A stretch of 64,000 nucleotides of DNA from Flavobacterium limnosediminis JC2902. GTDB taxonomy: Bacteria; Bacteroidota; Bacteroidia; Flavobacteriales; Flavobacteriaceae. A program made the translations under genes and the position numbers. Each line of letters opens with the position of its first letter. The stretch's first letter is position 1. The notes below the pieces were generated by a model, which saw only the letters and a program-made list of their open reading frames with translations, had not been told where the DNA came from and did no database searches. The stretch lies in contig NZ_AVGG01000018.1 in NCBI RefSeq assembly GCF_000498535.1, positions 124,001 through 188,000 on the forward strand. Direction: 5' to 3'. Of the stretch, positions 51,801-60,567 are shown one piece after another.

Positions 51801-52406
51801 GCAACGTTAACGGAAAGCGATAATTGTGATGTTTCTGAAGTAATTACGGAAAGACTGGACATGTTAGATAAAAGTGCAACAAAACTGGACAATTTTATAG
51901 AAGATATATTAATTTATTCCCGAAACGCGCGAACGGAGCCGGAATTGGAAGAGATTGACTTGGAAGAACTGATAAATGATGTTAAATCGAATCTTAAATT
52001 TGTTGAGAGTGCTAATAAAATAGATTTTAAACTTACTGTAGATTCAAAAGGTAAATTTGTATCTGATTATAAACGGTTAAGTGTTGTATTGAATAATATT
52101 TTATCAAACGCATACAAATATCATGATGAAGCAAAAGAGAAATCGTACATACATATTACGGCTACCAGTGATGCTAAAAGTGCCAAAATAGTAATTGAAG
52201 ACAACGGGATTGGTATAGCTTTCGAGGATCAGGGAAAAATATTCGAGATGTTTTATCGTTCCACCACGCGTTCTACCGGATCCGGACTTGGCTTGTACAT
52301 TGCAAAGGAAACATTGGAAAAAATTGAAGGGATTATTACAGTTGAATCGGAATTTAAATCAGGAACAAAGTTTACGATTAAAGTTCCAAATAAAATGCAA
52401 CCATAA
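48813..52406 (+). CDS. Six-PAS sensor histidine kinase
   Basis: The protein has 1197 residues. Two membrane helices (about 11-30 and 186-205) enclose a four-helix-bundle sensor resembling the methyl-accepting chemotaxis 4HB domain. Six PAS units follow (starts near EAIFILDETTG, PAYIIIWDL, PASLAMFDND, PDFILYVNR, DAVVLVNKD, DAIISKTID). A HisKA box RFVYSTSHDLRAPLKSMLGL and a HATPase with VLNNILSNAYKYHD, EDNGIGIAFEDQ and GSGLGLYIAKE complete it. The adjacent receiver gene is the natural phosphoacceptor. The signal is unknown. Confidence 0.95.
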   Translation: MVNRVKASLELSLLIAAMSIVLVVIGIYGISELRIINKNSETLFADRVVPLQQLGDIRFYTGSILSTAYRTKDKQISFNQAEIIIKKAQDSIDSNWKAYKLTYLTPEEKLLADQTSVELTKFNVTLEKLKPIFQTEDEVAIDRILKTELDRDFERVLDKVNDLLTLQVRIADDIHKENAKRYWNHSLIILSVLLLIIVLVVPFSYNLIKRYKGIINSYNLSNVKLSLSENHYRNLIEYAGEAIFILDETTGIIDLNEYACNLFGYSREELLRMRISELVPEEELKNQSEDIERVKKDKYAVLYRTIKRKDGSLLDTEISNRLIDGKGFFAIVRDITERKKVEEAIKESEEKYRYLFDNSPAYIIIWDLQSLKVLKINDAVFQNYGYTRNEWDSMSVLDIRPEEDHHKIKEFAQMMLVSDDPIVKRTWRHIKKSGETMLMDISSHKIEFEGHAAILSLARDVTEQVKAENELAEREAQLNLFIEHSPASLAMFDNDMRYMITSRRWLSDYKLKETDIIGKSHYEVFPEIAQEWKDVHKRCLAGAVEKNDEDFFLREDGSVEWLRWEVRPWYKTSGEIGGIIMFTEVMTERKMATEMFRYQFENSPDFILYVNRYNKIEAINRVEDPDKTKEDLIGADCIEILPETSRKIAHDALMKCFETRTKQEIINELPHGRWIKSRLVPIIMNDEVTHVMIFGTDITEQKRAELMLLQSEEKYRVLTENVSDAVVLVNKDYIIDYHNPSAERISGYKIEDVRNKPVLGFIHPDDLDEATDFFNSVIHFPSVQLQNQFRIIRKTGEVIWVEGTIINLIENENVGSYIINYRDITSRKRLEEQQALITSIVNSSDDAIISKTIDGIITSWNRGAERILGYKAEEIIGKHISTLIPMELRGEENKILHDLRQGKSLDHYETQRMKKTGEIIYVSLTISPIRDVSGTVIGASKIMRDITDRKNYEEELIRYNTELKKTNAELDRFVYSTSHDLRAPLKSMLGLINITKATLTESDNCDVSEVITERLDMLDKSATKLDNFIEDILIYSRNARTEPELEEIDLEELINDVKSNLKFVESANKIDFKLTVDSKGKFVSDYKRLSVVLNNILSNAYKYHDEAKEKSYIHITATSDAKSAKIVIEDNGIGIAFEDQGKIFEMFYRSTTRSTGSGLGLYIAKETLEKIEGIITVESEFKSGTKFTIKVPNKMQP

Positions 52407-52412
52407 AATTTT

Positions 52413-52808
52413 ATGATGAAAAGAAAAGTTTTATTAATTGACGACAATGAAGTGGATAATTATATCACCGATTATGTCATCACAAAAAGCAAAATTGCTG
52501 AAAAGATTACCACAAAGAATTCGGCCATAGCGGCTCTGGAATATCTTGAAACCATAAAGGATGATTTCGAAGAATTTCCCGATCTTATTTTTTTAGACAT
52601 TTCCATGCCGATAATGGATGGTTTCCAGTTTCTCAATGAGGCAATTAATTACCCTAAAATTGCCGGTCAACAATGTGTTGTGGTAATGCTGACTTCATCA
52701 AACAACGAAAATGATATAGAAAAAGCATTTCAGTACGAAGTTGTTAAAGAGTATTTGGTTAAACCGTTGGAATTAGAAAAATTGAGCAGATTCATCCCAA
52801 GCCTATAG
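52413..52808 (+). CDS. Single-domain response regulator
   Basis: The 131-residue receiver domain only has acidic pair LLIDDNEVD, phospho-Asp in LIFLDISMPIMDGF, VVMLTSS and the Lys in YLVKPLELEK. No output domain is present. It begins 6 bp after the six-PAS kinase, so it is that kinase's partner, as in Rcp-like pairs. Confidence 0.95.
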   Translation: MMKRKVLLIDDNEVDNYITDYVITKSKIAEKITTKNSAIAALEYLETIKDDFEEFPDLIFLDISMPIMDGFQFLNEAINYPKIAGQQCVVVMLTSSNNENDIEKAFQYEVVKEYLVKPLELEKLSRFIPSL

Positions 52809-52928
52809 AAACATTTTTACTTTTCAGATTATAGTCACTGTCATCAACAGATTATTGATAACTTCTGCTTTAGGCCCTTTCTTTTTTTGGAGATATATGC
52901 TATATTGCACAAAATCCAAAATTTCCTT

Positions 52929-54785
52929 ATGCTAGAGCAAAATCAGTACACCGAAGACAATATCCGTTCCCTCGACTGGAAAGAGCATATTCGTATGCGT
53001 CCCGGAATGTACATCGGAAAACTAGGCGATGGTTCTTCCCCTGATGACGGTATTTATATCCTTCTGAAAGAGGTGCTTGATAACTGTATCGACGAGTTTG
53101 TAATGGGCGCCGGTAAAACCATTGAAGTGACCGTGAAAGACAAAACCGTTTCCGTTCGTGATTACGGTCGTGGTATTCCGTTAGGAAAAGTTGTCGATGT
53201 GGTTTCCAAAATGAATACGGGCGGTAAGTACGATTCTAAAGCATTTAAGAAATCGGTCGGTCTGAACGGGGTCGGAACCAAAGCGGTGAACGCCTTGTCC
53301 AATTATTTCCGAGTGGAATCCGTACGTGATAACCAACAAAAAGCGGCAGAATTCTCAGCAGGAAATTTAACGTTGGAAGAAGACGTAGTTGAAACTACTA
53401 AACGTAAAGGAACCAAGGTAACTTTCGTAGCCGATGAAGCGATTTTCAAAAACTACAAATACCGAAACGAGTACATCGTTAAGATGCTCAAAAATTATTG
53501 TTACCTGAATACGGGCTTAACGATAATCTACAACGGTGAAAAATACTATTCCGATAACGGACTTAAAGATTTATTGGAAGAAACCATTTCAGAAGAGGAC
53601 ATGGTTTATCCGATCATTCATCTTTTGGGTGATGATATCGAAGTGGCCTTAACACACAGTAAAACACAGTATTCCGAAGAATATTATTCCTTCGTAAACG
53701 GACAGAACACGACTCAGGGAGGAACGCATTTGGGTGCTTTCCGTGAGGCGATTGTTCGTACGATTAAAGAATTTTATAATAAACCTTTCGAGGCTTCCGA
53801 TATTCGTAAGTCGATAGTTTCGGCGATTTCGGTTAAGGTGGAAGAACCAGTTTTCGAATCACAGACCAAAACGAAATTAGGATCTACGGATATGGGACCG
53901 AATTCGCCTTCAGTCCGAACGTTCGTAAACGATTTCATCAAAACCAAATTAGACAACTTCCTTCATAAAAATCCGGAAGTGGCTGATGCGTTATTACGTA
54001 AAATTTTACAGGCCGAAAGAGAGCGTAAAGAACTTTCCGGTATCCGTAAGTTAGCCAAAGACCGTGCGAAGAAAGCCAGTTTGCACAATAAGAAATTAAG
54101 AGATTGCCGAGTTCATTTAACCGATGCCAAAAACCCGCGAAGTCTGGAAAGTACGCTTTTCATTACCGAGGGAGATTCCGCATCCGGTTCGATTACTAAA
54201 TCGCGTGATGTGAATACACAGGCGGTTTTCAGTTTACGTGGTAAGCCTTTGAATTCTTATGGGATGACGAAGAAGATTGTGTATGAAAATGAGGAATTTA
54301 ACCTACTTCAGGCAGCCTTGAACATAGAGGAAAGCATGGAAGACCTGCGTTACAACAATATCGTAATCGCAACCGATGCCGATGTCGACGGAATGCACAT
54401 CCGTTTGTTGTTAATCACGTTTTTCCTGCAGTTTTTCCCGGAATTAATTAAAGAAGGGCATTTGTATATCCTGCAGACGCCTTTATTCCGTGTACGTAAC
54501 CGAAAAGAAACGATTTACTGTTACAGCGAAGACGAACGTAAAAATGCCATTGAAAAACTAAAACCAAAACCGGAAATCACCCGATTCAAGGGATTAGGAG
54601 AGATTTCGCCCGATGAGTTCAAACATTTCATTGGAGAAAGCATCCGACTTGATCCTGTTATGTTGGACAAAGCAACATCCATAGAAACCTTATTGGAATT
54701 CTATATGGGTAAAAACACGCCGGACCGTCAGGAATTTATTATCAATAACCTGAAGGTGGAATTGGATGTGGTGGAAGAGGCTTAA
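52929..54785 (+). CDS. parE: DNA topoisomerase IV subunit B
   Basis: GHKL ATPase plus transducer plus [51 protein letters not shown] and [15 protein letters not shown]. The start [20 protein letters not shown] at 52929 is preferred; a more distal ATG 14 codons earlier adds unrelated residues. The product has 618 residues. It decatenates chromosomes together with the A subunit 47 bp downstream. Confidence 0.96.
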   Translation: MLEQNQYTEDNIRSLDWKEHIRMRPGMYIGKLGDGSSPDDGIYILLKEVLDNCIDEFVMGAGKTIEVTVKDKTVSVRDYGRGIPLGKVVDVVSKMNTGGKYDSKAFKKSVGLNGVGTKAVNALSNYFRVESVRDNQQKAAEFSAGNLTLEEDVVETTKRKGTKVTFVADEAIFKNYKYRNEYIVKMLKNYCYLNTGLTIIYNGEKYYSDNGLKDLLEETISEEDMVYPIIHLLGDDIEVALTHSKTQYSEEYYSFVNGQNTTQGGTHLGAFREAIVRTIKEFYNKPFEASDIRKSIVSAISVKVEEPVFESQTKTKLGSTDMGPNSPSVRTFVNDFIKTKLDNFLHKNPEVADALLRKILQAERERKELSGIRKLAKDRAKKASLHNKKLRDCRVHLTDAKNPRSLESTLFITEGDSASGSITKSRDVNTQAVFSLRGKPLNSYGMTKKIVYENEEFNLLQAALNIEESMEDLRYNNIVIATDADVDGMHIRLLLITFFLQFFPELIKEGHLYILQTPLFRVRNRKETIYCYSEDERKNAIEKLKPKPEITRFKGLGEISPDEFKHFIGESIRLDPVMLDKATSIETLLEFYMGKNTPDRQEFIINNLKVELDVVEEA

Positions 54786-54832
54786 AGCAATATTTAAATA
54801 AACCGTTAACCGAAAACCGTTAACTGTAAACT

Positions 54833-57538
54833 ATGAACGAAGACGAAGAAAATATCATACCCGAAAACGAAGACGATTCCAACGAAACGTCCGGCGAAGC
54901 AATCAATGAAGGTTTCGATGACATAAAAGTCTCGGGAGGGAATCATTTCTACGACCACGAAGAAAACAACTCCGAAGACACGATTACCAAAGTAACCGGA
55001 ATGTACAAGGACTGGTTTCTGGATTATGCTTCCTACGTAATCCTGGAGCGTGCCGTACCAGCTATTGAAGATGGATTCAAACCGGTACAGCGCCGTATCA
55101 TGCACTCCATGAAAGAATTGGACGACGGTCGTTACAATAAGGTGGCGAACGTGGTCGGACACACGATGCAATATCACCCTCACGGTGATGCGAGTATCGG
55201 AGATGCCATGGTGCAAATAGGACAGAAAGATCTGTTAATCGATTGTCAGGGAAACTGGGGGAATATCTTAACCGGTGACGGTGCTGCGGCTTCCCGTTAC
55301 ATTGAGGCTAGAATCAGTAAGTTCGGACACGATGTTTTGTATTCGCCAAAAATTACCGAATGGGGTGTTTCCTATGATGGCCGTCGTGCGGAACCGATCA
55401 ATTTACCGGTAAAGTTCCCATTGTTGCTTGCGCAGGGTGGAGAAGGTATTGCCGTAGGTTTATCGACTAAAATTTTACCGCACAACTTTAATGAGCTGAT
55501 TGACGCTTCCATTAAAATATTAAAAGGAAAACCTTTCACGCTTTTCCCTGATTTCCCGACTGCGGGAATTGCAGACGTTTCTAATTACAACGACGGTTTA
55601 CGTGGTGGACGTGTACGTGTACGTGCAAAAATCGGACAGTTGGACAAACAAACTTTAGTGATTACCCAGATTCCGTTTTCAACCAATACGTCTTCGTTGA
55701 TTGACAGTATTCTGAAAGCGAATGAAAAAGGGAAAATAAAAGTCAAAAAAATTGAAGATAATACGGCTGCAGAGGTTGAGATTTTAATTCATCTTCCGCC
55801 CGGCGTTTCTCCGGATAAAACCATCGATGCGCTTTATGCGTTTACCGCTTGTGAAACTTCCATTGCGCCGTTAGGATGTGTAATTGAGAATCACAAACCG
55901 TTGTTTATAGGTGTTTCTGCCATGCTGAAAATATCTACCAACAGAACAGTTCAGTTGTTAAAACGCGAATTGGAAATTCATCTGGAGGAATTAGAAAGCA
56001 AGTGGCATTTTTCGACTTTGGAAAAAATATTCATTCGTGAGGAAATGTACATCGATTTCAAATTGTATTCGGATAAGGAAGGATTATTTGAATACATGTA
56101 CAAGCGTTTTGAATCGTTCCGAAAAATATTGGTACGTGACATCGTCGACGAAGATTTGCAGAAATTAACGCAAATTCCAATGATCCGTATTACCCGTTTT
56201 GACTCCGATAAGGCCGATGAGCACATCGCCAAACTGGAAGAGGAAATGGAAAAAGTAAAATACAATCTGGAGCACCTGATTGATTTTGCAGTTGATTATT
56301 TTTCAAAACTGAAAGAGAAATACGGAAAAGGACGCGAACGTCAAACGGAATTACGCAGTTTTGATAATATTGAAGCTACAAAAGTGGTTTTGCGTAACAC
56401 GAAATTGTATGTGAACCGTGAAGAAGGTTTTATCGGAACCGGACTGAAAAAAGACGAATATGTAGCGGATTGTTCGGATATTGATGATGTAATCGTATTC
56501 CTGCGCGACGGAAAAATGATGATTTCCAAAGTGGATGATAAGAAATTCGTAGGGAAAGACATTATTCACGTAGCGGTTTTCGATAAAAACGACAAGCGTA
56601 CGATTTACAACATGATTTACCGCGACGGAAAATCGGGTTCGTCATTTATAAAACGTTTCAACGTTTCGGGAGTTACACGTGATAAGGCCTATGATTTAAC
56701 GCAGGAAAAACCGGGTTCACAGGTGCTGTACTTCTCACACAACCCGAATGGGGAAGCCGAGGTGGTTACCGTTTTACTGCGTCAGGTGGGTAGCGTGAAA
56801 AAATTGAAGTGGGACATCGATTTCGCGGATATCGCCATTAAAGGGCGTGCTTCCAAAGGAAATACGGTTTCGAAATATCCGATTAAGAAAATCGAACTGA
56901 AAGAAAAAGGAATTTCCACTTTAAGGCCTCGTAAGATTTGGTTTGACGATACGGTTCAAAGGCTGAATGTAGACGGAAGAGGGGAGTTGTTGGGCGAATT
57001 CCGTCCGAACGACCGCTTGCTGATTATCAACCAGTCGGGTAAACTGAAAACGATTATACCGGAACTGACCACGCATTTCGACGAAGACATGATTATCCTC
57101 GAAAAATGGCATCCGAAGAAACCGATTTCAGCTATTTATTACGATGGTGAAAAGGAACGTTACTATATCAAACGTTTCCTTATTGAAAACGAAAACAAAG
57201 AAGAAATATTTATTTCGGAACATGAAAAGTCACAGTTGGAAAACGTTTCCACGGATTGGCGACCTGTCGCGGAAATTATTTTTGCTAAGAGTAAAGGTGT
57301 TCAGAAAGAAAACCAAACGATTGATATGGAACAGTTTATTGCTGTGAAAGGAATAAAAGCGTTAGGAAATCAATTGACAACCGATAAACTGAAGCAGGTA
57401 AATTTACTGGAATCCTTACCGTATGAAGAACCTGTTGAAGTTGTTCCGGAGGAACTGGAAGTAAACCAGGATGCGGAGTTAACCGACTATAACATTGAAT
57501 TGGATGATGATGGTCAGATTACGTTGACGTTGGAATAA
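54833..57538 (+). CDS. parC: DNA topoisomerase IV subunit A
   Basis: The 901-residue subunit has an acidic N-terminus of about 50 residues (rich in Glu, Asn, Asp), then VIxERAVPAIEDGFKPVQRR, QYHPHGDASIGDAM, the active-site region GDGAAASRYIEARIS (Tyr) and a C-terminal beta-pinwheel region ending in an acidic tail. Bacteroidota type IV enzymes show this acidic extension. Subunits are in the order B then A. Confidence 0.96.
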   Translation: MNEDEENIIPENEDDSNETSGEAINEGFDDIKVSGGNHFYDHEENNSEDTITKVTGMYKDWFLDYASYVILERAVPAIEDGFKPVQRRIMHSMKELDDGRYNKVANVVGHTMQYHPHGDASIGDAMVQIGQKDLLIDCQGNWGNILTGDGAAASRYIEARISKFGHDVLYSPKITEWGVSYDGRRAEPINLPVKFPLLLAQGGEGIAVGLSTKILPHNFNELIDASIKILKGKPFTLFPDFPTAGIADVSNYNDGLRGGRVRVRAKIGQLDKQTLVITQIPFSTNTSSLIDSILKANEKGKIKVKKIEDNTAAEVEILIHLPPGVSPDKTIDALYAFTACETSIAPLGCVIENHKPLFIGVSAMLKISTNRTVQLLKRELEIHLEELESKWHFSTLEKIFIREEMYIDFKLYSDKEGLFEYMYKRFESFRKILVRDIVDEDLQKLTQIPMIRITRFDSDKADEHIAKLEEEMEKVKYNLEHLIDFAVDYFSKLKEKYGKGRERQTELRSFDNIEATKVVLRNTKLYVNREEGFIGTGLKKDEYVADCSDIDDVIVFLRDGKMMISKVDDKKFVGKDIIHVAVFDKNDKRTIYNMIYRDGKSGSSFIKRFNVSGVTRDKAYDLTQEKPGSQVLYFSHNPNGEAEVVTVLLRQVGSVKKLKWDIDFADIAIKGRASKGNTVSKYPIKKIELKEKGISTLRPRKIWFDDTVQRLNVDGRGELLGEFRPNDRLLIINQSGKLKTIIPELTTHFDEDMIILEKWHPKKPISAIYYDGEKERYYIKRFLIENENKEEIFISEHEKSQLENVSTDWRPVAEIIFAKSKGVQKENQTIDMEQFIAVKGIKALGNQLTTDKLKQVNLLESLPYEEPVEVVPEELEVNQDAELTDYNIELDDDGQITLTLE

Positions 57539-57644
57539 TTTGATTTATCCGAAAGTAGGATTGAGATGATTTAACCGCAAAACACGCTAAGGTTTCGCAA
57601 GGTTCGCAAGGTTTCTTAACTTTAATAATAATTATAATAAAAGA

Positions 57645-57680
57645 TCAAAAAGCTATAGCATCACCGTTATAGCTTTTTTA
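57645..57680 (+). terminator. Intrinsic terminator of parE-parC
   Basis: AAAAGCTATA (57647-57657) pairs with TATAGCTTTT (57668-57677), followed by TTA. It lies 107 bp past the parC stop. Confidence 0.82.
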
Positions 57681-57887
57681 GTAAAGACTACTATTATTAA
57701 AGTGGCTGAAATTTACTGATTAACGCGGATGATATTTTTTTTTGCATTACTGACAGAGAAAAAAGCTTTTATAAGGTAAGATAAATACGGTGAGATTCTT
57801 CCTTTATAAAAATGACAAAAATCTGAAGCGATCCATCAGGTACAAAAGAGGATACCTTTACAGCCCTGATTGCAGTGGCATCCTTTA

Positions 57888-57918
57888 TAAAAAAATCCCG
57901 CCTTAGCGGGATTTTTTT
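57888..57918. terminator. Bidirectional terminator near terC
   Basis: AAATCCCGC (57893-57901) pairs with GCGGGATTT (57906-57914), with T-runs on both strands. It is 118 bp past the terC stop on the minus strand. Confidence 0.85.
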
Positions 57919-58031
57919 ATAAAGATATAACGGAAAGCAGGAATATGGTTTACTGATTAGTCCCAAGCCATTCGCTCTTAGTCAGTAACATCAGCATTTT
58001 CATGTTTCTTGTCCGTAATTTTGGTATTGCG

Positions 58032-58802
58032 TTATTTTTTCTTTCTCATTTTCATATTAAGAAACTCCACCCCCAGTGAAAAGGCAATGGCAAAATACAG
58101 GTATCCTTTCGGAACCGCACCAACGTGTTGCCCTACCAGTGAGGCATTGGATAAATGCATACTTTCGGTCATCAGCATAAATCCGATAAGAATCAGGAAA
58201 GCTAAACCTAATATCTGAATGGAAGGGTTCTTATTTACGAAGTTACCCACAGGAACTGCAAACAACATCATCACACCAACCGAGATGATAACCGCAGTTA
58301 CCATGATATATAATGCACCTTCAAGACCATTGGTCATACCCACGGCTGTCAGGATACTGTCTACAGAGAAAATAAGGTCAATTAGTAAAATCTGGATGAT
58401 TACACTGCTGAAAGATTTTGCAGCAGAGGTTTTCAACTCTTTTTCTTCTTCGCCTTTATGATCCACTTTTTCATGGATTTCTTTAGTACTCTTATAAATA
58501 AGGAAGATACCCCCTGCCAATAATATTAGCGCCTGTCCGGTGAAATTAGCACTAAACCATCCCCAGTTAATACTGAACCATGGCTCTTTCATGGCGATTA
58601 AATACGTAATCCCCATCAGGAGTCCGATTCGCATGAACATGGCTAAAAACAGACCTATCCGTGTTGCTTTTTTTCTTTGTTCCTCCGGTAATTTTCCGGT
58701 AACGATAGAGATGAAGATGATGTTGTCAATACCTAAAACGATTTCAAGAAAAGTTAGGGTTAATAATGCTACCCAAGCATCGGGGTTTAAGAATACTTCC
58801 AT
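58032..58802 (-). CDS. TerC-family membrane protein
   Basis: The 256-residue protein with seven membrane segments carries both TerC acidic motifs: TFLEIVLGIDNIIFISIV and LIDLIFSVDSILTAVGM. The family exports Mn2+ or protects exoenzymes; tellurite resistance is only a historic label. No yybP-ykoY-type leader fits in the 36 bp upstream. Confidence 0.93.
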   Translation of the reverse strand: MEVFLNPDAWVALLTLTFLEIVLGIDNIIFISIVTGKLPEEQRKKATRIGLFLAMFMRIGLLMGITYLIAMKEPWFSINWGWFSANFTGQALILLAGGIFLIYKSTKEIHEKVDHKGEEEKELKTSAAKSFSSVIIQILLIDLIFSVDSILTAVGMTNGLEGALYIMVTAVIISVGVMMLFAVPVGNFVNKNPSIQILGLAFLILIGFMLMTESMHLSNASLVGQHVGAVPKGYLYFAIAFSLGVEFLNMKMRKKK

Positions 58803-58838
58803 TTTTAAGTTTTAAATTATATGGCTGTTAAACGTATG

Positions 58839-59210
58839 TTAATCGATTTTTGTTACAGTGCCGCGTTGTTTTTTTGCATCGCCTACAAAAGCATATTCGA
58901 AAGTATAACCTTTGTCGCTGGTAGTCAGGATTTTCATTCCGATGGATTTTTTCTCCTGCATGTTTTTAGGATGTAATTTTTGAAGCACGAATTCGCAGTC
59001 GTTCACCCAACGCACGGAAGCGGTATCTGTTTTTCCGTTGAAGGTTTCTATCTGAAGATTTTCGGTTCGTATAAAAACCGATTTTTTTTCTTCACCGTTA
59101 ATTTCCTGAACGAATTCGAATTTTCCGGTTTTGTAATCTTTGCAGTTGCGCTCCTGATTGTAGCAGGAAGCCATTAGAATGATGATTGGCAGTATAAAAA
59201 GTTTTTTCAT
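58839..59210 (-). CDS. Small lipoprotein, unknown
   Basis: Lipobox IILMASC, then YNQERNCKDYKTGKFEFVQE, ASVRWVNDCEFVLQKLHPKN and KKQRGTVTKID. I recall close relatives carrying a wrong 'DNA topoisomerase IV' label in public annotations, probably from its position near topoisomerase genes; nothing in it resembles a topoisomerase. The role is unknown. Confidence 0.8.
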   Translation of the reverse strand: MKKLFILPIIILMASCYNQERNCKDYKTGKFEFVQEINGEEKKSVFIRTENLQIETFNGKTDTASVRWVNDCEFVLQKLHPKNMQEKKSIGMKILTTSDKGYTFEYAFVGDAKKQRGTVTKID

Positions 59211-59240
59211 TTATCGTTTTATGGTTTTTCCGAAAAAATA

Positions 59241-59296
59241 TTTACCACGGATTTTCAGATTTTTGAATCGTTTTAATCGGAAAATCTGTGGCTAAA
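59241..59296. repeat. REP-like hairpin (weaker copy)
   Basis: CCACGGATTTTC (59246-59257) pairs with GAAAATCTGTGG (59280-59291), with two mismatched positions. It is the same type as at 27253 and 30779, between two minus-strand genes. Confidence 0.6.
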
Positions 59297-59358
59297 TTGC
59301 ACGTTTTTAAATAAATGTGAATTTTGTCTGATTTGATTAATTTGTTATTTTCAGGATT

Positions 59359-59586
59359 TCATTCATCTCCGTCAAATAAGCCTTTTATCATGGTTTGAAT
59401 TCCTCTGAACATTAAGAACATCGATCCGATGCAAAAGATGACTCCAAGTCCTAGAATCGGAATATAAAACGGATGCCCCTGATTTTTAAAAGAACTGTGA
59501 ATGATGGAGGGACCGATAAACATCAGTGGTAAAGAAAAGGCTAGATATCGGATTCCTTTTACTAATAAGGTTTTGTTTGTTGCCAT
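59359..59586 (-). CDS. Small two-helix membrane protein (DUF6095-like)
   Basis: It has 75 residues and two hydrophobic segments around GPSIIHSSFKNQGHPFYIPI. The pattern (KGIxYLA..LPLMFIGPS ... GHPFYIPILGLG) is one I associate with DUF6095. It ends 3 bp before the paralogous-pair gene stop region of its neighbour, so it is likely cotranscribed. Function unknown. Confidence 0.75.
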   Translation of the reverse strand: MATNKTLLVKGIRYLAFSLPLMFIGPSIIHSSFKNQGHPFYIPILGLGVIFCIGSMFLMFRGIQTMIKGLFDGDE

Positions 59587-59588
59587 GA

Positions 59589-60047
59589 TTAAAATGTAAT
59601 TTGAAGACCATATCCGTTGGCATTGGCCAGGATATTCAGGTCAAAATCTATTGTGTTTGCGGTTGGTTGCAATCCTTTGTTATAAATTTCAAGCGCCGTT
59701 TCAAGTTTTTTCTTTCTGCCGGACAGAACCGGAATCGAGGCCACAATACAACTTGCACCAACGTAAGTGAATCCGGACGGGTAGTCGGTATCGGAAACGG
59801 CTCCTTTTACGATATCACCAATGGTTAATCCAATTCCTAAGCCTAATAAAAAGCCACCGAAACCTTCTTTGGTTTTCGCCGATTTGAAATGTTTATAAGC
59901 TTCCGGGTTGGTTATCATCAGTTGTTTGGTTTCCCAACTTGAAATCTGTTCTCCGTTCTTGAAAAATTTTCCTTTCTCCATTGTGATTTGTTGGGCAGAA
60001 ACTGCTGTTAGTAAAAACAGACAAAATAAAGTAAGTGTTTTTTTCAT
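59589..60047 (-). CDS. Secreted protein, paralogous pair member 2
   Basis: Signal peptide MKKTLTLFCLFLLTAVSAQ; the body has a hydrophobic glycine-rich stretch (GGFLLGLGIGLTIGD) and a second (GASCIVASIPVLSGRKKKL). It shares layout and motifs (KxxxGGFF, YNKGL.., IPV..GRKKK) with the gene upstream (60079). The stop is 2 bp from the DUF6095-like gene, so this is an operon. Unknown function. Confidence 0.75.
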   Translation of the reverse strand: MKKTLTLFCLFLLTAVSAQQITMEKGKFFKNGEQISSWETKQLMITNPEAYKHFKSAKTKEGFGGFLLGLGIGLTIGDIVKGAVSDTDYPSGFTYVGASCIVASIPVLSGRKKKLETALEIYNKGLQPTANTIDFDLNILANANGYGLQITF

Positions 60048-60078
60048 GGTATTTCAGATTTGATTGTTAGTCCCTTTT

Positions 60079-60555
60079 TTAAAATGTCAATCTTAAACCG
60101 ACCCCGTTTTTGTTTGAAACTACAGACATCGATTCGAAATTGAAACCGGAGTCTTTATCTTTATTTGACAGTTCCGCATTATAATCTTTTACAACCGTTT
60201 TAATTTTTTTGGTATAGCCGGCTTTAACCGGTATGGATAATATCATTGATGCGGCTCCTAGAATCGACATCATCGTTGGATATTCGCTTTCTTTTGAAGC
60301 AGCCAGAAGGAAGTCGGTTGCTAATAATGCCATCCCACCATACAGCATTGTATTTCCTAATGCTTTCTTCGATCTCCCTTTATTATAAAACTGAAGCATT
60401 CCGGGTTGTTTTGCTAATAATTCCCTAACTTCAGTGGGTGACATTTTTTTATCGTTCGAATCAAAAATCCTTCCTCCGGATTTGTACTTCAATTCTTGTG
60501 AATAGGCTGATAATGATGCTAATAAAAATAAAGATACTATAATTTTGAATTTCAT
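60079..60555 (-). CDS. Secreted protein, paralogous pair member 1
   Basis: Signal peptide MKFKIIVSLFLLASLSAYSQ; 158 residues. The glycine/leucine-rich stretch (LYGGMALLATDFLLA) and the end (SVVSNKNGVGLRLTF) resemble the product 31 bp downstream (ANANGYGLQITF). The repeated pattern supports an old duplication. The lipid- or membrane-associating stretch suggests an envelope protein. Confidence 0.75.
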   Translation of the reverse strand: MKFKIIVSLFLLASLSAYSQELKYKSGGRIFDSNDKKMSPTEVRELLAKQPGMLQFYNKGRSKKALGNTMLYGGMALLATDFLLAASKESEYPTMMSILGAASMILSIPVKAGYTKKIKTVVKDYNAELSNKDKDSGFNFESMSVVSNKNGVGLRLTF

Positions 60556-60567
60556 TTGATTTGGCGA

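Larger units (their letters stand above)
57539..58031. other. Intergenic region with two terminators
   Basis: The gap has AAAAAGCTATA/TATAGCTTTTT (57645-57680) after parC and AAATCCCGC/GCGGGATTT (57888-57918) before terC, each with a T-run. About 200 bp lie between them with no convincing protein frame. The short tandem GCAAGGTTCGCAAGGTT (57593-57610) is a simple repeat. A small RNA between the two terminators is possible but unsupported. Confidence 0.5.

Noticed and set aside
57769..57966. 65-codon minus-strand frame near terC
   Set aside because: It runs through the terminator at 57888-57918 and shows no coherent protein pattern.
58803..58838. Manganese (yybP-ykoY) riboswitch before terC
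   Set aside because: Only 36 bp separate terC from the gene upstream, too short for the riboswitch.
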